From Daphnia pulex (lineage: Eukaryota; Arthropoda; Branchiopoda; Diplostraca; Daphniidae), in contig NC_060023.1 of the NCBI RefSeq assembly GCF_021134715.1, positions 8,184,001-8,248,000 of the forward strand: 64,000 bases of DNA. Reading direction: 5' to 3'. Under the pieces are notes generated by a model. That model did no database searches. It worked only from the letters and a program-made list of their open reading frames with translations, and was not told the origin of the DNA. The position numbers were made by a program, and so were the translations under genes. Below are positions 49,238-61,600 of the stretch, in pieces. Position 1 is the stretch's first letter. Every line of letters begins with the position of its first letter.

Positions 49238-51106
49238 ATGGTCATGGATGGCTGTCAATTGATCGGGCTGCTCATTCTTTGCCTACTGATGGCCACGCCT
49301 GCTGTCTCCATCAACTGGATGTAAGTAAACACATTTTCCCTTGATCCCTGGATTGCTTAACTTTGAATTTGTTTTTCTTGGCACAGAGGTTTACACAGAC
49401 ACTGGGATAGTGAGTTTTGGAATTGGACTACGCTCAATTCGTCCAGTCGCCAGATTAACAACATCAAATCGACTTGCTGGTCGGCCGTCCGTCAGAAACT
49501 GTTGACCAAGGAGCAAGTTAAAGTGTGCCTCCAGCAGCCAGCTACGATGCTCTCCGTTTGGGAGGCGGGCCAATCCAGCAGTCAAGCCTGTCGGCAAGCC
49601 TTCGCCGAGCGCAGATGGAACTGTAGCTCGATCGACTTCCTCCCACGGAAGGCACCCGATCTATCTCACGGTTGATTAATGCATCATTTTTGAATGAAGA
49701 TATATACAATTGCCCGCCAGTTCGATTTTTTAGAGGTTCTCATCATATTATTTAACTTTATTATAACAGGAACCAGGGAACAAGCTTGGGTGTATGCGCT
49801 CACTTCGGCTGCACTGACTCGTGCAGTTGCACGAGGTTGTTCTTCGGGAATTTTGAAGCAGTGCGCCTGCGGCTCGTTCCCGCGCCACCCTCCCGATGGT
49901 CAATTCAAGTGGGGAGGTTGCGGTGATGACATCAAATATGGTAATTACGAAATCATTGAATTACATTTCACGTTCTTACTTGAATAACAATGAAAATTAA
50001 AGCTAAACAGTTCGCCAAATCATTTACGGATGCATCCCTGAAACGAGTAAATCGCAAAGCGGCAACGAATCTTTTGCGCGTTTCCGACCACAGCGAATCA
50101 CTGGGCGGACATTCGGGTTCTGCTGTCCAGCACTGGAAAAAACCTCACGTCATTTCCGCTGTGAACATGCACAACAACCGCGTCGGTCGTAAAGTATTGC
50201 ATCACTCTGCTATAATTTGTACCAATTATCCTACCTGTAATAGGACAAGTTTTTGAAATAATTATTTGGAATCGCACAGGTGGCCGAGCAAAGTCTACAG
50301 ACGCAATGCAAATGCCACGGCGTTTCTGGTGAAAAATGAGTTTTCAATTAACTACATGATATTTTTATGCTTTGGATTCCCTGAATTTTAGTTAGAGCGT
50401 TTCATTGAATTCAAACAGGTTCGTGTCAAATTAAAACCTGCTGGCGATCGCTGCCACCTGTTGGGGAAATAGCCAGTCGAATGAAAGTAATGAAACAGGG
50501 GTTTAAATTTTGAAGATATTTAACTTTAATATCTAATAAGAGCTGACCAATGTTGGGGGAAATTAGACGCTGTACGGATTGGCTGTGGAAGTTACGCCTC
50601 GTCGACCAAACGACATGCGCCGCCGGAGTGCCGTAGCTTCCGGAAGACTGGCCATGTTGACGGCAATCCAGCATCATCATCCGCAGGCCCCTCCTAACTT
50701 GATGGCATCAACGGCCGTTCGAGACGGCGGTTTCAACGAGCAAGACCTTATCTACATCACTAAATCACCTGACTTTTGTCGGCCGGATAAACAATCAGGC
50801 AGTTTGGGTACGGCCGGAAGGATGTGCAACGCAACCCACGAAAGTAGCAGCGGGAGTTGCGCTTCCCTGTGTTGTGGGCGTGGTTACATCACCGTTATCC
50901 GTGAACAAGTCGAACGATGCAATTGCAAATACATTTGGTGCTGCACGGTAATAAAGGCAAATTTTCAAAAATATTATCTACCTTTTAAAAAATGTAAGTT
51001 TTATTTAATTTTTTATTCGTTTATGGGAATCTTTTCTGTGGAATACAACCAGCAGGTTCGCTGTAAAACGTGTCGACGTCAAGTCGAAATGCACATGTGC
51101 AAGTAG
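49238..51106 (+). CDS. Wnt11: Wnt11 secreted signalling protein
   Basis: Cysteine-rich, lipid-modified ligand of Frizzled receptors. Eight exons: 49238-49320, 49387-49670, 49770-49940, 50003-50193, 50280-50328, 50419-50486, 50567-50947, 51056-51106 (425 aa). Signal peptide MVMDGCQLIGLLILCLLMAT. CRQAFAERRWNCSSIDFLP, GTREQAWVYALTSAALTRAV and WGGCGDDIKY fit the Wnt11 subfamily best. CKCHGVSGSC holds the Ser that Porcupine acylates. The C-terminal domain has CCGRGY, VERCNCKYIWCC and ends RCKTCRRQVEMHMCK, matching the Wnt11 terminus. It is longer than typical Wnt11 (about 350 aa) because of two extra loops: about 28 residues before the CKCHG segment, and about 24 (rich in His, Pro and Arg) before SPDFC. 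A second ATG at 49244 is also possible as start. Confidence 0.93.
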
Positions 51107-52196
51107 ATTCGACATCAGATCATTGAACATCACCAACCGAAAATCCCAAGAATTTTAATTGTTTTTACTAAAACTGATGTATTTTTTTCCTGTTTATTAA
51201 TTGATTCCTGAAATGTGTATGTTGTATCTTTAAAGAGTTTATTTCATTATGTTCAGTACTTATGCAGTATTAAATTGATTAAATAATTTGAATTCGTTAA
51301 CGTACTTGAATGATAAAATATGAGGGAAAAAACAAAAATTCTGTGGCGTGACTACCTAATTAAAAGTTAGCTTATTTAAAATAATTGAAAACTTTGAAAT
51401 GACTAAATTTTATTAAATATCCGCCTATATCTTAACAAGCAGAACATCTCATTGGCTGACTATCTGTCTGCCTCTTGTACGAAGTGTGTGGATTATAAAT
51501 GCACTTGTGTGAGGGGATTTATAAGGTTTATTTGAATTACTAACATATGCGCGGCATGCTTCTGCAGACCGGCATTCATTCATGGAGCGCACGTCCCGCA
51601 CGATCGAAAAGAAACGAAAATAAATTAAGTTTCGGTATCGATCATCACTAGTGCCGTATAAAAATAAATAATAGACAAAATTTTGTTTATTTATAGCAAA
51701 TTAGATTTATTGTTATTTAGTTTTACTTACATTTCCTTTAAAAAAAAAAATTTGACTTTCCGAAACTTAGGACGGAAGATGGCGTCTTGTATGTTATTGA
51801 GGGAAATTTGAAAACTGGCCCGGCCCTTTAAAATTTAAATATTATGTTAATCTCCCTCAATCCGACTTATTCCCAAGTTACGTAAGAAGAACATTTAAAA
51901 AATTCTTTTTGTATTTTCAGAATATCATTAGAACAACCAAACCCCTGAGGCTTTGTTTTTTTCAAAATACTGGGTCGTCTCTCTGGGTCTCATCTCTTAT
52001 CTCGACCTTGAAGTTTAACACTGCTTTATGGCACAGTATTTGTTTAGCTCGGTTCAGCTCAGCAGCTATCGTGCAAATCTAGAAATATCGTTGTTATTAA
52101 GTTGTCATTCATCTCAATCAGTGAACCAGTGATTGCAAATCAAAACCCATAAAAGTGCTTTGTTGATTCTTATTTCTTATTGTCTTCAGCAGTGAA
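51107..52196. other. Spacer between Wnt11 and ACSF2 (tandem)
   Basis: AT-rich. It holds the Wnt11 3' UTR and the ACSF2 promoter. No ORF or repeat of note. Confidence 0.5.
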
Positions 52197-54958
52197 ATGT
52201 TTTGTTTTTCTAAAATCTCTAGATGCAGTAGCAAGTGCATTCACAGTTTAAAACCCCAAACTTCTCATTTGACAAGTCTTAGACCTCTCTCTTCATCAGT
52301 CCCTTATTTTTTTCAAAGGTTGTAAGTACTGTACATATTGCATTAATGTGTTTTATTAATTTCAATACTTCCAACAGAACTAAAGAAAATAGAAAATATG
52401 AAACCAGCTATGTTTGTGGACCTGGGTCCACCCCATTGTTGGGTCTAACAATTGGACAGCTCTTGGAAAATACAGCAAACAAATACGGTGACAGAGAGGC
52501 TGTTGTAGTTATTCACCAAAACATTCGAAAGACATATCAGCAACTACTAAATGATGTTTGAATCATTTCTAAATTATTTCATCTTCATCTACATACATGT
52601 GCATCTGCTTTCATTTATAACAGGCAAATCAATTAGCAGCTGGATTTGTTTCACTGAAACTTAAACGTGGAGACAGGATTGGCATCTGGGGGCCTAACTC
52701 ATATGAATGGGCTCTGACTCAATGGGGAGCAGCAAGAGCTGGCCTTATTCTGGTTAGTCTTTTATTTTTATTGTATCATGTTGTAAATTGATATATTTCC
52801 ATTTTTATTCCACTCAACAGGTAAATATAAATCCATCCTATCAACCCCTGGAATTAAAATATGCCTTGAACAAAGTTGGCATTAAAACCCTTGTAGCTGC
52901 AGAGTCATTTAAAAATCTTGACTATTTCTCCATCTTGAACGAAGCCGTGCCTGAAATCAAAGAAACAAAAGAAATGGATTTTATCAAGAGCCGCGAGGTT
53001 CCCACCCTAGAAAGTGTGATTATGATATCTGATCGCATTGAAAAGTATGAAGGATTAAATAGTGCAAATTTTTGCAAACGCATACTAATGGGCTTTTAAA
53101 AAATTCGCATGTTACCAAATTGGCATTCAACAGGGGAACATGGCGCTTTCAAGACATTATGCAAATGGGAGGCAACAATGAATTGAAGGAAATTGGTGGA
53201 ATTCAAAGTAAAATCCAGTTTGACGAACCAGCAAATATTCAATTCACTTCGGTAAGCTTATACCAAATTACGGCAGAATACTTCATGAAAAGAATTGAAT
53301 TTTTCAGGGTACTACGGGGAGTCCTAAAGGAGCTACCTTGACGCATCATAACATCGTCAATAATGGATACCTGATGGGACTGCGAACGGGCTACCATCTT
53401 AAGGTGATATTCAAATCGTTAATTTTTATAGAGACAAGTTGGTAACCTTTCAGCGTAGGCGCATCGGCTTTGCCTTCCAGTTCCACTTTATCACTGCTTC
53501 GGATGTGTTATGGGTGTACTCAGTGCAGTGAGCCACGGAGGAAGTTATGTACTTTCCAGTCCCGCTTTTAGCGCAAGAAAAGCTGTCAAGGCCGTAGAGC
53601 AAGAGAGGTATAAGTCAGCTGGTAAAATGTTCGATACGGTTCCGTTCGTTTACAAGAATCAACTATTGAACTTTAGATGCACTTCGCTCTATGGTACACC
53701 GACAATGTTTGTCGACATTCTAAATCTGCCTGATTTAAAAAGCTACGATCTAAGTAGCCTATCAACTGGATACATGGCTGGAGCTCCGTGCCCGCAATCG
53801 ATTGTCAAGGCTGTCGTTCATGATCTTCACATGAAAGATTTTGTGGTAGTTATCTCTGATTGAATTAATTACTTGTCTAGAAAATAATTTGTTTCTTTGG
53901 CTTTTTTCAGGTGGCATATGGAATGACAGAAACCAGCCCAGTGACTTTCTCCGGATATTCTAGTGATCCGTTAGAAGTGCGACACTCAACCATAGGATTT
54001 CCTAGCGATTACACTGAGGTATCATTAGCAATCCTTTTGAAACGCATTTTAACTAAATCAATTGTATCGTTGGCTAAGGTTAAAGTGGTTAATGAAGATG
54101 GACATATTGTCCCCATTAACACACCTGGAGAGCTGTACACTCGTGGATATTCTAATATGTTGAAATACTGGAACGATGATGAGAAAACAAAGGAGATGAT
54201 TTCGGTGGATCGTTGGTTACGTACAGGGTAATTAATTAAAATTCTGTATTCTTGAAATAAAGTAGATTTTTTGAAGTTTTTTTCTCGGTAGTGATATTGC
54301 TGTCATTGATGAAAATGGTTATGGTCAAATCGTTGGACGGGCAAAAGACATGCTCATAAGAGGCGGTAAACGAAATTTTCTTTCTAAAACTTAAAGTTCG
54401 AAACTAATCAATTGATTTATTAGGAGAAAACATTTATCCGCGTGAAATTGAAGAGTTACTTCATACTCATCCAGCCGTCGCAGAGGTTCATGTAAATAAA
54501 TCTTTAATTTAATTTCCTTGTATTTTTTTCAAATTTTGATTGTTTTCCCTCCAAAATGTCGTTCCACAGGTTATTGGCGTTCCTGACGTTAGATTGGGTG
54601 AGGAAGTTTGCGCATGGGTCCGCCTACGTCCCGGCTGCGTAGCGACGGAAGATGATCTTCGAAATTTCTGTCGCGACAAGGTACGAAACGCTCGATAAAA
54701 ATAGCTCTAATGTAAGCACGGTTTTTGTGAGAATTAAACTATTTACGGATAATACTTTAGGTTGCCTACTTCAAAGTACCAAAATACATTCTATTCCGGG
54801 ACGACTTTCCTAAAACCGTAACGGGTATGCCACAATTTTATTTTCTTGCTATTATATTTTTATTTTACAATATTTTGTTGCGATAACTAATAACAGGAAA
54901 AATTCAAAAATTCCGGATGCGTGAAATAACTGTGGCTGAATTCAATTTTGATTCGTAA
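52197..54958 (+). CDS. ACSF2: Acyl-CoA synthetase family member 2, mitochondrial (medium-chain)
   Basis: AMP-forming ligase that activates medium-chain fatty acids to acyl-CoA. Fifteen exons: 52197-52321, 52378-52555, 52624-52752, 52821-53044, 53134-53251, 53308-53403, 53459-53607, 53677-53845, 53911-54018, 54079-54227, 54292-54365, 54424-54491, 54570-54680, 54761-54824, 54897-54958 (607 aa). The N-terminus MFCFSKISRCSSKCIHSLKP is Ser/Lys/Arg-rich without acids, fitting a mitochondrial presequence. Motifs in order: AMP-binding TSGTTGSPKGATLTHHN, LPVPLYHCFGCVMGVLSAV, LYGTPTMFVDILNLPD, VAYGMTETSPVTF, WLRTGDIAVID, GGENIYPREIEELL, and the C-terminal catalytic Lys in KTVTGKIQKFRMRE. The introns at 53608-53676 and 54019-54078 are multiples of three without stops. 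Confidence 0.95.
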
Positions 54959-54974
54959 CTCTGAAATTTACGGA

Positions 54975-54980
54975 AATAAA
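54975..54980 (+). terminator. Polyadenylation signal of ACSF2
   Basis: AATAAA 17 bases past the ACSF2 stop codon. Confidence 0.55.
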
Positions 54981-55511
54981 GTAAACTATATGCTAGAGCA
55001 ATTTTCTATCGTATTTGATAAAAGTACACGTATTAATTTTAAAGATAAATTTTTCTAATCTAAAATAATCAGACGACAATTACTATATGAACCGTTCTTG
55101 AAGTGGAAAGCAAATCCAGCTTCCTTGAGAATTCCCGCTTAGCAACAGAAATAAAAAAGCTATCAGCTGTTTTACGTGACGTCATGCCAAACTAAAATGA
55201 AAAGCTCAGCACTCAGCGCATCACAGTGTGTACTTGTATAGTGGATATATCCGTCTTAAGATAACAGACAGAAGTAGAGAGGGTTTTATCGTTTAATCTC
55301 CTTTTACAGTGCGTTCTTGCCGATACTTCCTATATATTCTCCTAGTTCGCGCAAGGCTATTCCAGCAGTTGTAACAACAAGGCCATGTTGTAAATTGGAC
55401 AGAACGGTCGAACTCGACAACAAAATAAGTTCAAAGTAAAAAGCAAGAGCCGAAACTGTGCTAGTTTTTATTTGTATTCATTGTCGCAGTTGTGTTATGT
55501 AAACACAATAA
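54981..55511. other. Spacer between ACSF2 and the nuclear receptor (tandem)
   Basis: Holds the receptor's promoter and 5' UTR. A TGACGTCA element (CRE consensus) lies at 55178-55185, within GTGACGTCATGCC. No coding exon is seen. Confidence 0.5.
55178..55185 (+). promoter_or_regulatory. CRE-like element upstream of the nuclear receptor
   Basis: TGACGTCA, the palindromic CREB/ATF consensus, lies about 330 bases before the start codon of the nuclear receptor. Function is inference. Confidence 0.35.
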
Positions 55512-57143
55512 ATGGATGACAGCAACAGTTCTCTAGGCTCCAGCAACGAAGAAAATGCTGTTCCTGTCCCTGAAAACAAGTCAACAAACAAGATCTGTGG
55601 GGTGTGTGGTGATAAGGCAAAAAGTTACCACTTTGGTGGACTCTGTTGTGAATCCTGCAAAGCCTTTTTTCGAAGAGCAATGCAAAATGATTCCTTCAAG
55701 GCATTTTTCTGTGTCCACGGCCAATCTTGTATTGTAAACAAGGAAAATAGAAGATCTTGTCAGAAGTGTAGGATCCAGAAATGTTTCTCAATAGGAATGG
55801 AGAAAGGTATTATTTTTTTTTACAGTATGTGGTACATATTCTAATGCATATTTGTATATTGAAAATATTCTTATAGGATGGCTCCGAACTGATGAAGAAA
55901 ATGTGAAAATGAGAGAAGCGAAGCTAGTCAATAAGCCTGCAAAGCAAAATGCTGAGTTAGATGAGCAGCGAAGCAGCAGTCCTGATTCAGCTTCGCAAAA
56001 CACTTCTCCCTACCAACCCAGATTTGAAAATATCCTTGTTTATCTGATGCCAGAGGATGTGAAATTTTTAGAAAAAATTGTCGATGACTATTGGAAAGCT
56101 TACAAGTAGTATAACTTTCTCTTTGTATTATCATCCCATTATTAAATATTTTTTTTTTCCTTTTCAACGATAAAGGCAAGTACCTTTTGGAGCCGAAGTG
56201 ACGCAGAACAGTACACCACGAAGCGGTTTGCAAGTGATCAGCATGTTCACCACAGGCATCCGCCGATGGGCTGCCTTTGCCCGCTCTCTGACCGAGTTCT
56301 CTTCTCTCTGCCGACAAGATCAAGCGACCCTATTACAAGCAGCTGTCATGCAGTTATCAATTCTTCGTGCAGTCGCTTCGTTTCGTATGACGGACAAGGA
56401 ATGGCGAATCAACACGCCAGTTGACGAATTTACACCATCGCTAAGCCTGGAAGATGTCCAGCGTCTTCTCTCCCCTCAATTGGCTGAGATGCATCTGACT
56501 TTTATCTCGTCAGTGCAGAAACTTAAAGTTGACGAGCCCACTATCATGTTGTTGAGTCTCATTACATTATTTACGCCGGAGCGGGCCGACCTTGTCGCTC
56601 GCGAATCCATCGTTAAAGCTCAAGAACAGTACATTTTACTTCTAGAACGCTATTGCCACTGGAAATACGGACCCGACGACAAAGGACGGTAAGTTATTGT
56701 GTGATCACTGTCCTGATAGACGTAGAGGCATTTAAACATAATCATTTTGAAATTGCAGGACGTTTGCAAATCTTCTGGCCAAAATGAGCGACTTACGCGA
56801 GTTGAGCGACGTTCACAGCGATCACCAAGTGCGCTTCGCCAACCAAGATTTGCATAAACTCTACCAGGAGCTAGATGCTGAGCCACGCCCCCACGTGAAT
56901 ATGGACCTAAACAACACGAGTCATTTCCTCAGCGCCATGGAATTCAGTATCCTAAAGACTCACCATACTCTTCCGAAACCAGAACCCGTCGCTGATCCAA
57001 CCTACCGAGAACTGGCGCAAATTGAAGAAATGTGTGCCGTCTTGGAAGGCCAAGAGAAAGAAACGGCCAATGATGAAAATCAGATAAACATGGAGGAAAC
57101 AGATAACCCAGTTAAAGACGAAACACTGTCGTGTACAAAATAG
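55512..57143 (+). CDS. Nuclear hormone receptor, HR96/HR97-like (NR1J/NR1L)
   Basis: Ligand-regulated transcription factor with DNA-binding and ligand-binding domains. Four exons: 55512-55806, 55877-56105, 56176-56688, 56759-57143 (473 aa). Zinc finger 1 is CGVCGDKAKSYHFGGLCC, running into the P-box CESCKAFFRR (C-x2-C-x13-C-x2-C). Finger 2, from CVHGQSC to SCQKCRIQKC, has the C-x5-C-x9-C-x2-C spacing. Hinge residues are Ser/Gln/Lys-rich. The ligand-binding domain has FTTGIRRWAAFARSLTEFSS, CRQDQATLLQAAVMQLSILR (helix 3-5 signature), LLSLITLFTPERADL and a helix-12-like LHKLYQELDAE. An acidic tail of about 90 residues follows. The ESCKA P-box is shared by arthropod HR96 and the Daphnia HR97 group. 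HR97 looks likelier from finger 1, but this is not settled. Confidence 0.9.
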
Positions 57144-57457
57144 TAGGACATCGAAGTCGTACCATTGTGAATGTACGTTTACATATTATATCCGGTGCCA
57201 GAAATGTTCGTGATGTGCTTTCCCGGAGCATGCTTAATCGCGGACTTACCAATGAACGATATGTCGAGTCCCACTCGAGCTTCTTTGATTCTGTCATTGA
57301 TATTTAACCATTTAGTGTGAAATCAAAAATTTGTGTATTCCTGTTATGCGGGAATTTTATTTTGTAGGCTTGACGACCACCAAAAAATATTACTCTATAT
57401 TTTCCTCGTCTCTTTATCTTTTCTCAGGTCTCTTCTTTTTTGTGCTGTAACGTCGAT
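57144..57457. other. Convergent spacer (nuclear receptor / GPCR)
   Basis: Only about 310 bases between facing stop codons. TTTATT at 57356-57361 reads AATAAA for the minus-strand GPCR, about 100 bases past its stop. Confidence 0.5.
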
Positions 57458-58673
57458 TCACGCTTTGGGGCTCTCCGGACAAGTGATAATGGAGCGAAGA
57501 GCGTTGGTGAATTCTCGACTACGAATCATGTACATGATGGGATTATAAACGCTATGTATTAAAAACAGTTCGCGAAGGTACGGCAGAGTAAACTGCACCG
57601 CCGAGCACCAATTGTGGTGTGGAATAGGAGAAAAGGGGTGAAGGTAACGACGGCAAATCCAGTCACCCATGGAAATCGCCGAATATGGCAGACTGAAGAG
57701 ACATAGAGACATGACTCCGCATACCAACGTGACTGTCGCTTCCAATTCAAGTCGGTTTATGCGGTGTTGATGGTGGTTGAAGAGGTGGTGGGTTAGATCC
57801 CTTCTCAGACAGGTCCTAGCTCTGCAGTAAATCTGCACTTGAGCCATTATGCTGAGCAATGTAAGACTGTCGAGAAAAGAAAGAAACACAAGTTGTTAAA
57901 ATGGCACGTTTCTTCATTTCTCAGCTGAGCCGATCGATATAACCTCAAAAAGACGATCGTGGTCCATTCGAGAACTCTGGGATCAACGCCGCAACCCATC
58001 AGCGGAATCATTTTGGTCCAGTAAGGTAAAGTAGACAGTAAAATGACGACTGTGCAGAAACATATTTGAACAACAATGACAAGTTTGACGGTGATTGTTT
58101 CTCGATGAAATAGTGGATAGGTCAAAGCAACCCATCGATCCAACGTGGCCAGAAGCAAGTTGACTAGCAGCAACTATATTGCCGCAAAGACGGTTAATTG
58201 AAATTCATGGATGACGGATCAATTTTTGATATTAATTTACCGTATATGGGATTCCGGCAGTGACGCGGAAGATCAAACAAGCTGTTACGTTCAGCTGCTC
58301 AAACGCGATGTATTCGATCACCGCGTTGGCGAAAGCCAATAAATTACAGAAAATGACGCCCAACCAGAAAGTATTTCGTGGATTTCTTAATCGACGTTGT
58401 CGAATAATTACACTGGCCACCATGACGTTCAGCGGCGATCCGATCCAGATACAAGCGAGATGAATGAACTGGCGGATGCCATCGAGCGATGGAGGGTATG
58501 ATTCGTATCCCGTCTAGACCACACATGAATTAAATTAATGAATCAACAGTAATTGTTTAAAAAAAAAAGGATTTAAATACCTCGTTCCAACTGCTCGGAG
58601 TGGTGATATTGTTAACACCGGCCAATCTCTCAGATTCTGGGCTTAAAGTGTCCTCTTCCGTATGATTTGCCAT
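57458..58673 (-). CDS. Class A (rhodopsin-like) orphan GPCR
   Basis: Seven-transmembrane receptor of unknown ligand. Four exons: 58673-58581, 58513-58241, 58173-57944, 57866-57458 (334 aa, compact). The N-terminus MANHTEEDTLSPESERLAGV has N-glycosylation sites (NHT, NIT) and no signal peptide. TM1 starts near IRQFIHLACIWIGSPLNVMV with the expected Asn. The TM3 Cys (VTACLIF) and the loop-2 Cys (LMGCGVDP) can form the conserved disulfide. TM3 ends LLATLDRWVALTYPLF, a DRW variant of DRY. TM7 has the NPxxY motif as HSVYNPIMYMIRS. The C-terminal tail is short and ends CPESPKA, with a possible palmitoylated Cys. The ligand class (amine, peptide or lipid) cannot be told by eye. The gene is convergent with the nuclear receptor. 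Confidence 0.9.
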
Positions 58674-61600
58674 TATTTATTGCCACGTTTTAAAGTCAAC
58701 TAGCCTATAAATGTGGCCTACCACAACAGTCAATTCTTTTTCTGTTTGTTGAATTTCCTACACATCCTTGCGCAACTATACAGTGACACTTGGTGTAGAA
58801 CAAAAATTTGAATGACGGCGCTTGACTGCTCCAGTGAACTAGACAGGTGACTTGAGCACAACAGTGTTCAGAAACTTGTAAATTAACCGAATACTGCCTT
58901 CCCACCTTACACTCACATAAGGCGTCAACTACAGTGACGTCATCCCAGGCCACGACGCAGGCGCGTCAGCTTTCCCAGGTCCAGGCATATGCGTATCGAA
59001 GGCCGCAATCGAGAAACTGTCAGCGCCATGTAGCCGCAATCATGTGGATATTCAAAAATTTATTCTGTTGGAAAAATCTTGCTACATATGGTCGACATCC
59101 GCCTAAACAGACACGCAAGGTAACATCCGTATTTATGTAACTGGAGAGAGAGATCTGAATTCTATATGAGAGAAATAAGTAAAAATACAAAGTCACGCAG
59201 CGTCCTTGCGTGACATTTTATGAATGATATCGTCACAGTTCCCTATTTTTATGACAAATAATTAAACGTGTGACATGTAGCAATTGTTTCTATATAACAA
59301 GACTATTTTTTACCATCACTCGGGTTATTGCTATGGGAATACATTCAGACTCCCCATCAATCTAATCCATCCAATCTACCGTGATGTTTGTCTGGGCATT
59401 GCCATTGATGACTGTGGCTGACTTTGCCAAAAAATAATGTTGTGGAGGCAACCGAAGGTCCGACATATCCGAAGATTAATTGTTTCCAATACTATTTTTT
59501 AACAGGAGACTTTAAAATTGATGTTCCACTCACTCTGGTCTTGGGGAAATCTCGTTTCCCCAATATATGTCTCATGCCAAACTAATTGAATTTTACGCGG
59601 AGACGAGAGATGGACCAGAAAATAGAGATAATACGAAACTAATAATAACTTGCCTTTTCTTATATATTCCTTTGATGTCTAATTATTATCTTTCTTTTTG
59701 CAATAAGAAAATGTCTCCTCCTAATGTCACCTCTATCCATCTCTTTCATCTTTTCTTTTCTTTTCGTTTCTTTTTTTTTGCGCAGTGAGGCCGCCGAGGT
59801 GGAACGCAATAACATGACACTCCCAGAGAGAAACATCATTTTGCCTCTGCTAATGAATATACCGCCCCTTTTATGTTTGCTTTCATAATATCGTATAGCG
59901 AGCTCCATTTTGTTCACATCCTTTTTTTATGTGACATTATCCATGTTGGTAATGGGGACAACAGAGAGTACGACGAACTTTCGTTCTCTGGGGATGATTT
60001 AGTCGTAAATATTCTTGTACTGTGATGTTCTCTTCTTCCTGGTCCCTTAAGTGCCATAAAGGAACAAATCGCTTCAACTTTAAATCAGCAAATTTGTTGA
60101 CGAAATTGCAGCTTCAAAACAATAACCTCGATATATTCTCGTGTTCGCTATGATTAATGTCTTTTTAACTTGTTTTGAAATGCGAGATACAAATGTAATA
60201 GTAGGGTAGCTACTGGCGTTATACAACTTGTACAATAAACTTTTGCGAAGAGATTAATTTTGAATGTACAGGAGCTACGGCTTACACTTGTTCCTCTGTC
60301 CGCTTCCTGGAACGAAATCGTGATACGTGTCATGTTCATCAAGGGTCTCAAATCGCTCATGGTATTCGACAGCAAAAACAAGCACGGTGTTAATCCTTTT
60401 GTTGTCAATAATCTCAAGTGTATAAAATCCCTTTACATTTGTTCTATCTCTTAGACCTTTGTTTGTTATGAAACAAAGATAATAAACCAGGCATGAAATC
60501 TTTATAGCTATGTGCATTAAAGAATCCATTATGTTCTCTTCTCTTTTTGTACTCTAAAGATTTTTAGAACGGTTTGCTGAAGTTGAAGTTGCTGAAGCCA
60601 TTACATAAACACAATGGGTGGATGGAGGACGTTTAAAAGAGAACAAATTGGAATAAAAGCGCTATAGCTGCAGAGCACAGAAAGATTTATTTCGTGGAAT
60701 AAAAGTTCGCTGAATTGCCATTTGCATTTGACAAGTTGTTATTTGTTATAATTTCAAATTCTCCATAGTGAAGCGAATTCGTGAACACTGTCGTGTGCAA
60801 GAACTTGCTAATAAGCAAAAGGTGCAAAGACATGAGGACCAGTGTGTATCCCGTAACCAACTCATTTTCTGCGTAATTGACAAGCGAGGCGAAATAATGT
60901 CAAGTCTCTCCTGAACGAATCGTTATCCATTTTAAGTTTTAACAAACAAATCCTTTCAAAGCCATTCCAAACCGAAGAGAGAATAATACAGGTCTGTATG
61001 TAGTAGTGACTATTTATAATGACTTTCACTTCTGCTGAAATAGAGAGTGAAAGCGTTCTTCCATCTCACACGCTTAATTGCGTGTAGAAGCAGAAGCAGA
61101 CCCGAACAAGTCATTGCCAATTCCCGCCAAGGAGTTTCCATGGTTTTTCTTAGTTCCTCGTCGTAGCACACGCTCCGATAAAGTTGCGGAGTACGTGACT
61201 CTGTTGACATTGAGCCATGGCGGTGACTTTGAATGGCAGAATAAAGGCCAGCAAACAAATCCAACTTTTATGGTGATTGAAGTTTGACATAATCTACGTA
61301 AGCAACTCGGTTGAATGGAACCGAACATGGCTCGTATACGCAGGCCAAAGAACTTCATATAGAGGCGACATAAACATAACAAGTATAAGAGCGTAGTTTA
61401 TAGTTCCGGTCCGGAAGTGTTATACAGGCATGCGCACTTGATGTAAAAGTATAGCCCTCTATCGCATATATAAGTGTCCAATGAACGATTGATGGGACTC
61501 GACGGGTTTGATCAAAGAAAAACAAAACTTGACTATCTCAAACAGCTGCGACCCTTTTTCCTAGTTGATTGAGCAATTTAACAAGAAGTTGATTTTTAAA

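Noticed and set aside
59567-59917. Overlapping frames in the GPCR upstream region
   Set aside because: Low-complexity T- and A-rich sequence on both strands, with no domain.
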